Below are positions 48,166 to 60,400 of a stretch of DNA of 64,000 bases, in pieces. Numbering within the stretch: the stretch's first letter is position 1; every line of letters begins with the position of its first letter. Position numbers and translations under genes: made by a program. Source of the stretch: Torreya grandis (taxonomy: Eukaryota > Streptophyta > Pinopsida > Cupressales > Taxaceae); NCBI GenBank assembly GCA_037957365.1, contig JARHVA010000081.1, positions 5,117,001-5,181,000 of the forward strand, written 5' to 3'. The notes under the pieces were generated by a model. That model was not told the origin of the DNA. It saw nothing but the letters and a program-made list of their open reading frames with translations, and did no database searches.

Positions 48166-50371
48166 TTAATAAACTATCCTACACAATTGTTTGACCAAAT
48201 GTTTAATATATATTGAACATAATTTATCTTACATTAATATTTCTATTAAATGTCTTAAATAACCTTAGAAAAACTTTGGATAATATAATCTATAATCGTT
48301 CATGTAAATTTGGCAGTCTCCTATCAGGTGTGTGTCTAAATGTAATATGCACAAAAAATATAACTAGAATTATATTATAGTACTAGGATTGAACCTCATT
48401 TTATGGTTGTAGTGTTTAATTTTCAACAAAGTCTATAATTGAAATAGTGGTCCCAAGTGGCAAGTTATCCTCGCAAAGCTTCAATTGATTATCTAACCAT
48501 TTTGATTGTTGTTTATGTTTTGAATATTGGTAAATGATATTCTTAAATTCAAACATGAAATAAGATACAGATACTTAGGTCTTAACCAACTTACATATTG
48601 ATGACCCTTTTCCATTACTTCTTAAAATCAGTTAGTTTCTTTCCAAATTTGTGTGAAATTTATTCATGTATATAATTGGTCAAATGTGACAAACCACCAT
48701 AAGTGTTACATATTCCATCTAAACATTCTTTGAAAAATAAAAAATTGTCCCTTGGGTCTTTAACACAAAATACTTGGAATTAACTCTTTTGATATTTTAT
48801 AAGGATAATCCACCATACATTCCTAAATAATCTTGTGAGTATCAAAAGTACAACATATATGACTAAAAATATCAAAATGGATATCTATTTCAACATGGAT
48901 CTTAAAACAACATGATACATGTTTGGTTGATTTTAACATAGAAAGGTTTATGCATCTCAAATGAACTTTGTCTAATTATCAATTGCCCAATAAAATTTTC
49001 AAACAATTTTTTTATAAAATTATGTTTTCTTATTTAAGTTTGAGGATGTAATTATTTGACTAAGAAAACAATGTCTAAATGTTGACTTACTAACTATAGA
49101 CTTTATTATTACTCATCTTTCCATGTCATTATATAATGTTTTTGGTATCATTACCTATTGAATTAAATGGATTAGTTTGATTATTTACTATTGAATTATT
49201 ATTTCCCTCTATATTTATTATTATTAACACTAAATTATGCATAATGGGGAACATTTTTTGTATTTTCATCAATTAAACATATAGATGACATCATTTTGTA
49301 TGGGTTTTCTTCTCAAATGCATAGCCCCATACACATTGAGCATGATTTTTAACTGTTCTTGTTAACATTTTACCTTGTATAGGTTCTTGTATTTTCTCAT
49401 ATATTACAATCAAAAACCTTAGTTTTCATCAGATTATCCTTATAGGTATGAGTGCAGGAGTTACATTATTTAATAAATTTAATGGTGTTATGAATTCAAC
49501 CATAGAAGGGATATTCTAGTATTTGTTCACATTAGACTCTATAAGCAAAATAAATTCCTCTTCATTAAGAGAGAGATCAATTGGTTTCATTACCTGATGT
49601 TAATTATCATCATACTCAAAAAATTCCTTACGAATGGATGTTTCATTATATTGTGTTCCTCCATGTGTTTCGTCAATCAATAAAAATTAATTAGTTACAT
49701 GTTTTACATATTAAATTTCATAGTACATTAAATATTGATTGACTCTTATCTCATTTAAAGATGTATCTAAATTAAATCCATAAAATTAGGGACGTTATTT
49801 TCAATTGAAATATCACTTGGTGTGGAAGATGTACCTTTACCTTGTATAGAATCTCTTATGTATACTCTCATATATGTTTGTATTTTTCTTCTAATTTCTA
49901 TCTTTATTTTTATTTATTCATATTTTAGCTCCTTAATTGGTCTTTTGTGGTGGCTACCCAACCCCATGATATAGATTTATGCATGTAAGTCTAGGTTAGA
50001 TAAAAATTGAATAAAAATTGGTGAGTTTATGGAAATTGAGACAAAGTAAATGAATAATTTTTAGACTCTCAAATGTAAAAATTAGTTCAAAATTTATAAA
50101 TTGTGAAGATTTAGATTGAAATTTATGCACATGAGAATTTTTATAGATTTTTGAGGAACTAGAAAGGGTGTATACCCTTTTGAGAAGCACATACACCATT
50201 CTAAGTGGTAGTTTACACATGAATTTTGATAAATTTATAAGTTTTTTCACATCTATGGACATGTTGAAGTAAGGAGATTATTTTATTAAAAAAGTAAATA
50301 TGAGTATGAGTACTTGGATTGAGTATTTTCCACTCCATTCAAAGCTCAAATTTTGGTTTATAGATTATTTA
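48166..50371. other. unassigned; possible decayed minus-strand coding
   Basis: The minus strand between about 49100 and 48350 reads as scattered protein-like pieces (for example QCEDNLPLGTTI-like wording) broken by stops, but none carries a motif I can name. The open frame 50262-49996 on the minus strand is also unassigned. It may be the interior of an element related to LTR A2 or an unrelated insertion. Confidence 0.35.
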
Positions 50372-50679
50372 TACTAGGGATTGTTGTAGTGCATACATTA
50401 GAATATTGAGTGAGTGATATATTTGTTATTATTTAGTAAGTTTTTTTACAACTCACATAAATAGAGTTTAGAATATTGAGAGAGAAACTTATGGGGTGAG
50501 TAGTTGAAACAAACTCCTTGAATATAGGAGCAACACCACCTATATATATGTAATGTGTTTTTTTGAATAGTGTGTAATCATAATAATATATTGTGTTTTT
50601 TAATATTGCTCTCTATATTTATTTTTACTCAAATATTTCATGGTTTAAATCTTGCTAAGGCTCCTCCAATTAATAACAG

Positions 50680-50691
50680 TGGTATTAGAGT
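50680..50691 (+). promoter_or_regulatory. primer-binding site of the small LTR element
   Basis: TGGTATTAGAGT against the iMet-type PBS TGGTATCAGAGC: two differences, both C to T, in line with the decay seen across the window. Confidence 0.8.
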
Positions 50692-52319
50692 AGGCTGTTG
50701 TTCAATAAAAACTACATTTTGATATATTTTTTAAAGGGTATTGCCATTATGATATTTCCATGAGTACTGATATTAATAGTTGGATAAATTTGTCTTAATA
50801 TTAATATTTGTAGTTTACTGACTTGCATGTGCTAATTGATGATCTACCTTGGAAAATCATGGAAAAGCAAGAATACTTTCTAACTTTGTGTATATGAAGG
50901 AGACTTCCAAATACATGATTATCATATTGGTTTCAATCTAAATATTTTTATTAGAGATAAAGTTGGGTTAAATAAAGGAAGAGGTCAAAATCCTTGGCAC
51001 CACCCTCTACTAGAATAGATAAGGTGTTATTTCTACTTGTAACTTAGAGTTTAGTATTATTTTTGAAACTACAAATTTAGTTCACTCTCTGTCAACATTG
51101 ATTTGTTATTTGTAATGCACTATATGATCTCAAGCTTAATTGACTTAGTTCAATTGTGCATCCACTTTCAAATGCAAGTATTGAGTGAAGCACACCAAAT
51201 CCCATAGGTGTATGCACCAAATCTTTAAATCTAGACATTAGATCCACATTTGAACACTGTGCATTTGATTTGATAATGTATTACACCTTCCACACTCTTA
51301 TAATAACTAGGGTGTCAGGCTCAACCTATTGAGTTATCTGTGAGCTAAAAAAAGATTCAAGCTCTCATATGGTGGTGTCCATCTCATCATCCCTAAGAAC
51401 ATACAAACCTAGAATGTTGTATACAGAGGATGCAATCTTTAGGAAATATAAAGTTGTATTATCACATAGTCAATGATCTATGTGTTGATAGCCTAGTACA
51501 CATGTAAATCAAGTTTTTTTCAAGTCTCTAAGTTTTGGTAGGTGATTATTTATTATAAAGCTTTGTCTTTTAGGTTTTTATGTTCAATCATCCAAATATC
51601 TATGGTTAGGTTATGATTATATTTATTTATATAGTCTATGTATTTTTTATAAATAAATAAATTATTACTTTCTTATTAATAGGTTTTATCCTTTTAAGTC
51701 TCGTAGGTATCTTTGTTCTAGTGAGTTTTTTGATATTTGTAATTTAAATTTCTTATGGTTAAGTCTTGAGTTTTTATGTGTCATTACAATAGTAGTTTTA
51801 TATTTTGAGTCATTAATTTTGTCATAGGTGTATCATTAGTTGATCCTTGACAAATAAAATTTGTATGTCTATAAAAATTTCAATAAAACCATTGTCTGTA
51901 AGGATTCATTTTTATGTCAAAATTGTTAAAAAAACTCATCTTATGTCAAGTACACATTTTTGGGGTAACCAGCATCCAATTTGTAAGGAATATATCAAAA
52001 GTAGGGGGGGGAATTTGTAAATATGACATACATTGGAACTTCAATTTAAGCATAAAACACAAAATTTGTTGAGTCAATAGTTATATGAAAGACATTGGAG
52101 GAAACAAAGGAAGGAGGCTTTCTACACCTCTCATCAATCACCAATGACAAGTCCAATATGTTTTGGTGCCATGTTTTTCAGTTGTATGTTTTGCTTTCTT
52201 AATTATGTGAATAAGAATAGATAATACATTCATATTCACATGATGTAATAAGTGAGTGTAATTCCTATGTAATCTACTGAATTAAGATAGTGATGAGAGT
52301 TGATACAGTATTGTAGCAT

Positions 52320-52445
52320 CAAGATATCCATGGTTAGTCATTAATCATTTGGAAAACCATCATTGTGGTTCTTGTTTATCCACTTGTAAAACCATCCTAC
52401 TATGGTTATTTTTAAACTAATTGTAAAACCATTCTAGAGGTTCTT
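52320..52445. repeat. short triplicate with AAAACCATnnT inside the small LTR element
   Basis: Three loose copies of a roughly 45-bp unit: GGAAAACCATCATTGTGGTT, GTAAAACCATCCTACTATGG and GTAAAACCATTCTAGAGGTT. They lie in the interior upstream of the polypurine tract. No coding role is seen. Confidence 0.6.
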
Positions 52446-52847
52446 GGCTATTCTAAAAAAGAATACCATCTAGATCATGTGCTTGAAGATGTAGAAGTTT
52501 CAATATAAGATAGTGTTTTCCCATGTTCAAACTAATGGGGGGAATGCTAGGAATAAATTATTTAGTGAATACATTAGAATATTGAGTGAGTGATATATTT
52601 TTTATTAGTGAGGTTGTTTACAACAACTCATGTAAATAACTTTTATAATATTGAGAGAAATTTATTAGGTGAGTAGTTAAACCAGACTCATTGAATATAG
52701 GAGCAACTCCACCTATATATGTAATGTATTTTGTTGAATAATATGTAAGTAGAATAATATATTATGTTTAAATATTTCTCTTTATGTTTATTTGTATTTA
52801 TCTCTTACATGATTTAAATCTTGTTAAGGCTCCTCCAATTAATAATG

Positions 52848-53754
52848 GGGATATGACATGATTTTGTTTAAGCTATATGGAATTTAATTTTAATGAATGT
52901 GAATCAAAAGAATGGATTCACATATGGTATTATAGACCCATAATGCCAATGGAGACTATAAATTAATTATGACCAATAAGGGATCATGAAATAGCATCAT
53001 TGGTTGACTTTGACCAAATCTCAGATATCTTAAAATTAGGTACAAATTATTTATTATTTAAATGTAGCCTTAACTAATAGTGATATATTAATTTTTTTCC
53101 TACATGTCCTTAAAATTTTATTGTACTTTAAAGTTTTAGTGAAAGTTTTTGAAATAATTTCACCTAAGGACATTGATGATGGAATAAACAACTACTTTAT
53201 CTAATTATGTAGAGGAAAAAAATAACTACAACTATCATGGATGGATAATATCTAGTTTATCCCACTAGATCTGTTGTGGTTACAACTTGGATTCATAGAT
53301 ACTTTCATAAAAAATTAAAACAATGGTTATTTGAGGCCTTTGAAACACTTAGGGTGGTAATTCATTATTCAAATTTGGTTATCGCTACAAATATTCAAAT
53401 GATAAAATTTCATGGAAGGTCTTGCACTAAATGTTTAAGGAAATTTTGTGAATTTGAGCATCAAGTGATTCATGAAACACTTAAAATTAGGGTTAATCAT
53501 TAAGGTACATTGGATTAACTTGGTAAGGTTAGTATTCAATGTGTCTAAATTTTAAAATTATTAAAGTTAACTTATTTGATTTAGTGTATTAATTTTTAGT
53601 TGTTTTATCATTATGTGTTTATTTATGTATGAATTTTTATTAATAATTATATGTGGGTTAGTGGTACTAGATGAACTTCCACCTTCACATGGTTGGTGTC
53701 ATAATTAGAGAAGATTATCTTATTGAAACAAAGAGGAGCCTAAAAATTCAAACA
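52848..53754. other. unassigned, short open frame
   Basis: Contains a 75-codon open frame (53276-53503) with balanced composition (TTWIHRYFHKKLKQWLFEAF) but no motif I recognise. It could be a fragment of a transposase or chance. Nothing else stands out. Confidence 0.3.
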
Positions 53755-54505
53755 TGTTGAGTACATACATTTTTGCCTCATCCCGAGTGGTATAGAATCC
53801 TCTAGGGGCTTAGATGACTCACCCATATAACTATACAAGACCTTTCATCTCTACCAATCAGGACATGTCGATGAATATGGTCCATTTATTGGGTTAGTGA
53901 TTCAAAATATATGCTACCCATTGACCAAATTTGGTCTCTTAAAAGACATTTATATATGGGATAAAACACACTATCATGTCTCCTTCATCCCAAGTGGTAC
54001 CAAATCCTATAATGGGGTTATTATTGATTCACCCATGTAACTATAGGTGTTAACGACTCATATCTACACCTTATGATTCTCCTATAGTGTGTGTTTGAAG
54101 TTCACTCAATTTTCCCACTTAGGAACAAGAATATTATCTTCATGGATGCCTAAAGACACCTACAAAATTTTACCCCAAGGCCCAATGGATATCATAGAGT
54201 GTCCATTATAGTATTTATATTTCCATATGGATGTGTCAACAAAGACAATTCATTGATTGGGTTAGTGAGTCAAAATATATGCTACCCACTAACCAGTTTT
54301 TTGCCTTTTAATATACATTTGAATATGAGATAAAATGTATAACCATGTACCTCTCATATCAAGTGGCATGGAATCCTCTAGGAGGTACTTAGATGACTTA
54401 CTCATGTAACTATGGTACTAATGGCTCATCTCTGTCGCTCATGATTTGCATGAAACATGTACTTGAAGTTTGATTTATTTTACCACTTAAGAATGAGAAG
54501 ATTAT
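53755..54505. repeat. about 360-bp tandem repeat upstream of LTR A3
   Basis: Units share GTTAGTGAnTCAAAATATAT, GCTACCCA, ACATTTnnATATGnGATAAAA, AAGTGGnA, AATCCT and CATGTAACTAT. The best-kept starts are 53895 and 54258; a partial unit begins near 53755. It ends just before the A3 similarity. A1 and A2 do not have it. Confidence 0.75.
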
Positions 54506-54509
54506 CTTT

Positions 54510-55640
54510 AGGGTGTGTATACAAATAATATTTTCAAACTTTTATTTATTAATGACACTTTGTATCTTGTAGGAACCTTTCAAGTATCAATCTCTTTAAG
54601 TGCATGCCTTAAGGGGTGAGTAGACTATTGATGATTCATAAGATTGTTGTTTCTTTTACCACTTACCATCTACACACTTTTATCATAAAACCATTTACCC
54701 TAAGATTACTCTTCTTAGTCCTACCTCCTCTAATATTTTTTGTCTTTCTATCCTCCTTTTCTTGCCTTAAAACTCTCTTGGATAGTCAGCCATACTGGGT
54801 TAACTAGGTCAACCCGATACAGTTTAGGGGTATGTTTTATGTCCCAAAAACATAGTGGGTCAACTGGGTCAACCCCATACATCCAACATTTATGGAAATA
54901 TTTAGGGCAAGATCTAACTATATATACAAATTCATTTCCCACCATTTCATAAGATAATAATTATTAGCAAAGAAGTGTGAGTGAACATCTTCGTACTACC
55001 CATTCTACTTCAAGAATAAAGATTAAGGTTTCATACCTTCTTTGGAGATACAAATATTGTCTTGTGGAGAAGTATTTTGGATGATTAGATAGGTTATATA
55101 TCCTAGAGATGATTTATCTTGGTTATCCTTACATACCACAATAATTTCTTGTGAAGCACCTTGGCCAAAGGAAAGATTAAGGCTTGGTGGGTTCATTTTC
55201 AAAGATAAGTATTCCTAACTTTATTTCTCCTTTGTAAGAGTAGATCGATAATGCATTTATATTCTTCTCTCCATATATTTAGGATTTTGTATACCTTGAT
55301 GTGAATATATGTCTTCTAATACATGTTGAGTTTAGTTGTTTGTTTTATTGTTTCTAACCCCCACTTTGTGCCATAAGTTTTGGTGTGCACTAGATTAGAT
55401 TTTACTTTCTTGCTATTAGTATAAGTGAATGTTTCAAAACCTTAAGAATCCATTAGGGTTATTGTGTAATTATGTTAGATTATAGGCTTTAGACCCTTCT
55501 TATCATGATGGGTTATGACAAGTGATCCCTTGATCAGGTCTAGTAGATCCCCATATTGGTCATGCTCCCGCTTAACAAGTGTATCCCAAATTGGAAGTGT
55601 AGGTATGATCTATCTTATTTGATCTAGGATTAATTCATAG
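54510..55640 (+). mobile_element. LTR copy A3 of the copia-2 family
   Basis: Matches A1 and A2 through AATATTTTCAAA, CAATCTCTTTAAGTGCATGC, AGACTATTGATGATTC, TATATATACA, CTTGTCTTGTGGAGAAGT, TTATCCTTACATACCACAA and on to GATCTAGGATTAATT at 55635, where it diverges. It carries two copies of GGGT(T/C)AACT(A/G)GGTCAACCC (54799 and 54857) that A1 and A2 lack. Flanking target duplications were not found. Confidence 0.65.
54919..54928 (+). promoter_or_regulatory. TATA box candidate in LTR copy A3
   Basis: TATATATACA preceded by GGGCAAGATCTAAC, the third independent copy of this site. Confidence 0.55.
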
Positions 55641-56485
55641 ATATGATAATTTTTTTACTGCATAAATTATGGTAAACCCAATGTGAAATAAACCTTGTAA
55701 AATTTGTTCACTTTTTCCTTAATTTATTTCATTTAATTTGATCATCATTTTGATTATATATTTTTGACATTCTAGATTGATTTTTTTGACCTCACTTTTT
55801 ATCTCTATGTGTAGGTTACAAGAATAGAAAACTAGATCAACCCAATCAACCCAATAAAAAAATTTAGCCTTTAAGAGAACCAGTTCAACCTACTAGGTTG
55901 GCCCAATTGACCCTTTATATTTTTATCACTTTTTATCAAATTCTTGTACAACTTGATCGATATTGTTGACCTAGTTTGTAGGTTTCTCAAGCATACTTCC
56001 AAGTTCTAGACTAGCAATCTTCTTCATTACATATTTGATCTACAAAGGTTCCTATCTAATTATATATTTCTTTCCTTTTTGTATTTAATTTCAAAGTTTA
56101 TAGTCTTTAAAACTACCCTTGCACAGTCAACTGGATCAACACTTCCAACCCAGTTCTATGTTCTGTTTGTTGTCTAAAATAACTAGATCACCACTGCCGA
56201 CCCAATTCATTTTTAGACCTTGATTTTTGAGTATAGGTTTGACCCTATTATATATATTTTAAATATATTTTTCACACTATACCTTATTTTAACGTTGTAA
56301 TTAACCTCATATATTTTAGTAATTAGCTCACACATTTTATTTTCTTATTGTTTGCATGCTTAGAATAGTTCACATAGTTTGATTAGGGCATTTTAAATTT
56401 ATCACTTCGTTTCACTATTTCTATACTATGCATACATAGCCAAATCACATAACATAAATAATCACTTTAACATTTTTCTACCCTA
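55641..56485. other. non-coding, GGTCAACC-type motifs
   Basis: Several pieces of the form GATCAACCCAATCAACCC occur at about 55830, 55895, 56125 and 56190, resembling the minisatellite unit of block E3. No ORF. It lies between LTR A3 and block D2 and has no counterpart in copy 1, where the palindrome-rich array joins D1 directly. Confidence 0.5.
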
Positions 56486-56795
56486 GGCCAACCTACTTGG
56501 CTTTCATCACCAAGGGGGAAGCTGACTTGATGCTCTAGTCAAGTATAAATCATGGTTAATGGTATATTTTATCTAAACACCTAACACCCTTATCACTGTG
56601 GTGTGAAAAGTGATTGGGTAGGACCCAATAATAAGCCTATATCATTTCAACTATAGTCCCTTTCATCCTAAACAACCTAAAACCATCCTTAGTTTGATAT
56701 CTAGTACCTTGGTTATAGCCAACTTCCCATCACATTAAAAACCATTCTTAACAATCTAATAAACAATCAGGTTGACCAATTAGTTAGCTATTTAC
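56486..56795 (+). mobile_element. block D2, 5' region of gypsy-like copy 2
   Basis: The uninterrupted counterpart of D1 (20706-21048): TTCATCACCAAGGGGGAAG, CCCTTATCA, GGGTAGGACCCAATA, TATAGCCAACTTCCCATCAC and GACCAATTAGTTAGC. It runs on into block E2 without the copia-1 insertion, which gives the pre-insertion order in copy 1. Confidence 0.7.
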
Positions 56796-57460
56796 TTTTA
56801 AAGTTGATTGCTTTCTCTGTACTCAATTGTGTGCAAAATATCTTACATTATCCAATGTTAGTGCAAGGTTTTATTTTTTTTACCTCAATTAGATTAGCCA
56901 ACATTGATTCAATTAAATATTTGTTTCCTTTTAGCACTTATTTCTTAACATTACTTACAAAATTATAATATTCACAACATTATATCAGCTTTATCATCTT
57001 ACCTATTTTCATTCTCTACTTCATCATGAATCCAATGAATTTTATGGTTTGAAAAAAAAATGAGTAGAAACAAAGATTAGGCAAAACAAGGAATCTGCCT
57101 ATTTTTAGCCTTTGTTCACTATACAAGATCAACCCAATCAACCCGATACTATCTACAAACCTTTTTTAGTATCTATACAGTATAAAGGATCAACCCAGTA
57201 GACCTTTTACTATTCTCAAACCTTTTCCAGCCTTTATTTATTATATAAAATCAACCCAGTTGACCATGTACTATCTGCAAACCCTTTTTTAACCTCTATA
57301 TGTTGTACTAGGTCAATCTAGTCGACCCTATACTATTTCTTACCTTCTCTATTTTTTGATCTATTTCACTATCTTTTCTTGTTATAATTTTGTTTATTTC
57401 TTTCCAAACATAATTAAATCTCTTATCAATTTTTTTCTTGATAGTCTCAACCCATTTTGA
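56796..57460 (+). mobile_element. block E2, leader of gypsy-like copy 2 with 61-bp minisatellite
   Basis: TGTTAGTGCAAGGTTTT and TTAGATTAGCCAACATTGAT match E1. At 57115-57345 four units of 61-62 bp repeat, each with ATCAACCCAGT(C/T)GACC (starts 57127, 57188, 57249 and 57311) and spaced by AAACCTTTTTTAG-type text. The gag-like reading starts right after. Confidence 0.7.
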
Positions 57461-60400
57461 ATGTACATGGGTTGTTCTTTCCTACCCCATCTATCCACCA
57501 TAGAAGACAATTCTTTATGGTGCAACTCTTCATCAAATAGTTATAAATCTTCTCAATCTACCTCATACCATATAATATACCTAGATAATCCTATTAGACA
57601 AATCTCAAATAATGGAAATCATATACCTTATACCACTCTTACACCTTCTAAACCTAGAATTCATAAACTCATCAACCCATCTACATCAAATGTTGGAACC
57701 TCACATTATGTTCCACCCCTTACAACCAATGTTCACAATCCTCTTGTTACACCCATAAAATGATAACCTAGTCTTCTTGATTCCCAAATTTACATGGTTG
57801 AAACCACTCAAATTTATAATCTAGTTTGTTTCTAATTATTCAAAAACCTTGATGATAATGTTGTTTACACTCCTTACAAGAATAGTGGATTGACTTAGCT
57901 TCATCATTCTTCTACCACACTTAATAAAACTAACACTAATGTTGGGAATCCTCTACCTACAAATAAGCCTACTCCCACTAACACAAATAATCCTTTTCCT
58001 ACCAACACTAATAACCTTCCTACAAATACCAACCCACCTATTGATACAACTCAACTTCTTTCACAAGTCATACAACAAATTAAAATCATGCAAAAAACCA
58101 ATTAATCTCAAGTAATGAACATGAAACAAAATTTATGCAACATGATTATTCAACCACCTCAAGTCATCATATCTCAACCAAACCAAAATTTTATCCCTCC
58201 TCCTCTTAGAGATGCTAATGGGAATATCATCCCTCAACCTCCAATTAATAACAAAATACTTCAACATATTCAAAATGAACCTTTAGCCCCATTCATTACA
58301 TCTATATATATTGGAAACATTTCTCCAACTATCGCATAAATGGGACTAAGGACCCTACCAACTTTCTTAAGTCTTTTGGTAATCTCTATAAGGAATGGGT
58401 ACAAACTTACACCTTTGATACCACCAAGCTCTTATCCAAAACCTTTGTTGGTAATTCACTTGAATGGTACAACCAACTTCCTAGACATTCCATCTCACAA
58501 CTAGAGAATCTAATCAATGCTCTAGTGAAGGAACATGTAACTAGATCAACTAGTCTTATCGATTCCCAAAGTTACATGGTTGAAACCACTCAAATTTACA
58601 ATCTAGATGGTTCCCAATTATTCAAAAATCTTGATGATAATGCTATTTACACTCCTTACAAGAATAGTGAATTGACTAAGCTTCATTATTCTTATACCAC
58701 ACTTAATAAAACTAACACTAATGTTGGAAATCCTCTACATACAAATAATCCTACTCCCACTAACACAAATAATCCTTTTCCTACCAACACTAATACCCCT
58801 CCTAAAAATACCAACCCACATATTGATATAACTCAACTTCTTGCACAATTCATACAATAAATGAACATCATGCAAACAACTAATTAATCTCAAGTAATGA
58901 ACATGCAACAAAATTTATACAACATGATTATTCAACCACCTCAAGTCATCATATCTCAACCAAACAATAAATTTATACCTCCTCCTCTTAGAGATGCTAA
59001 TTGGAATATCATCCCTCAACCTCCAATGAATAACAAAATACTTTAACATCTTCAAAATCAACCTTTAGCCCCATTCATTGCATCTATATATATTGGAAAC
59101 ATTTCTCCAACTATCACATATAATGAGATTAAGGACCCTACTATCTTTCTTAAGTCTTTTGGTAATCTTTATAAGGAATGGGTAAAAAGTAACACATTTT
59201 CTACCTCCAAGATCTTAGATAAAAGCTTTATTGGTAATTCACTTTAATTGTACAACCGACTTCCTAGACATTCCATCTCACAACTAGAGGATCTAATTAA
59301 TGCTCTAGTGAAGGAACATGCAACTAGATCAACTAGTCTTATCAATTCCCAAAGTTACATGGTTGAAATCACTCAAATTTCTAATCTATATGGTTCCCAA
59401 TTATTCAAAAACCTTGATGATAATTCTATTTACACTCCTTAAAATAATAGTGGATTGACTAAGCATCATTATTCTTATACCACACTTAAGAAAACTAACA
59501 CTAATATTTGGAATCCTCTACCTATAAATAATCCTACTCCCACTAACATAAATAATCCTTTTCCTACCAACACTAATACCCCTCTTACAAATACCAACCG
59601 ACCTATTGATACAACTCAGCTTACTTCACAATTCATACAGCAAATGAACATCATGAAAACAACCAATTAATCTCAATTAATAAACATGCAACATGATTAT
59701 TCAAACCCCTCAAGTCATCATATCTGAACCATACCAGAATTTTATCCATCCCCCTCTTATAGATGCTAATTTTAATATCATCCCTCAACCTCTAATGAAT
59801 AACAAAATACTTCAACATCTTCAAAATTAACCTTTAGCCCAATTTATTGCAACTATATATATTGGAAACATTTATCCAACTATCACATATAATGAGACTA
59901 AGGAACCTACTATATTTCTTAAGTCTTTTGGTAATATTTATAAGGAATGGGTAAAAACTAACACCTTTTCTACCACCAAGCTCTTAGCCAAAATCTTTGT
60001 TGGTAATTCACTTTAATGGTACAACCAACTTCCTAGACATTCCATCTCACAACTAGAGGATCTAATCAATGCTCTAGTAAAGGAACATGCAACTAAATCA
60101 ACTAGTCTTATCGATTCCCAAAGTTACATGGTTGAAATAACTCAAATTTCTAATCTAGATGGTTCCAAATAATTCAAAAACCTTGATGATAATGTTATTT
60201 ACACTCCTTAAAATAATAGTGGATTGACTAAGCTTAATTATTCTTCTACCACACTTCAGAAAACTAACACTAATATTGGAAATCCTCTACCTACAAATTA
60301 TCCTACTCCCACTAACAAAAATAATCCTTTTCCTACCAACACTAATCCCCTGCTACAAATACCAACCCACATATTTATACAACTCAAATTCTTGCAAAAG

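Larger units (their letters stand above)
50372..52847 (+). mobile_element. small non-autonomous LTR element with 0.3-kb LTRs
   Basis: 5' LTR 50372-50678 and 3' LTR 52545-52847 match along their length: TAGAATATTGAGTGAGTGAT, GGTGAGTAGTT, GAATATAGGAGCAAC, CCACCTATATAT, TTAAGGCTCCTCCAATTAAT or near. A PBS follows the first LTR, and AATGGGGGGAA precedes the second. The 1.87-kb interior has no gag or pol and would need proteins in trans. It is larger than a classical TRIM but of the same kind. The 5-bp flanks do not match (ATTTA left), so ends may be off by some bases or altered. Confidence 0.85.
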
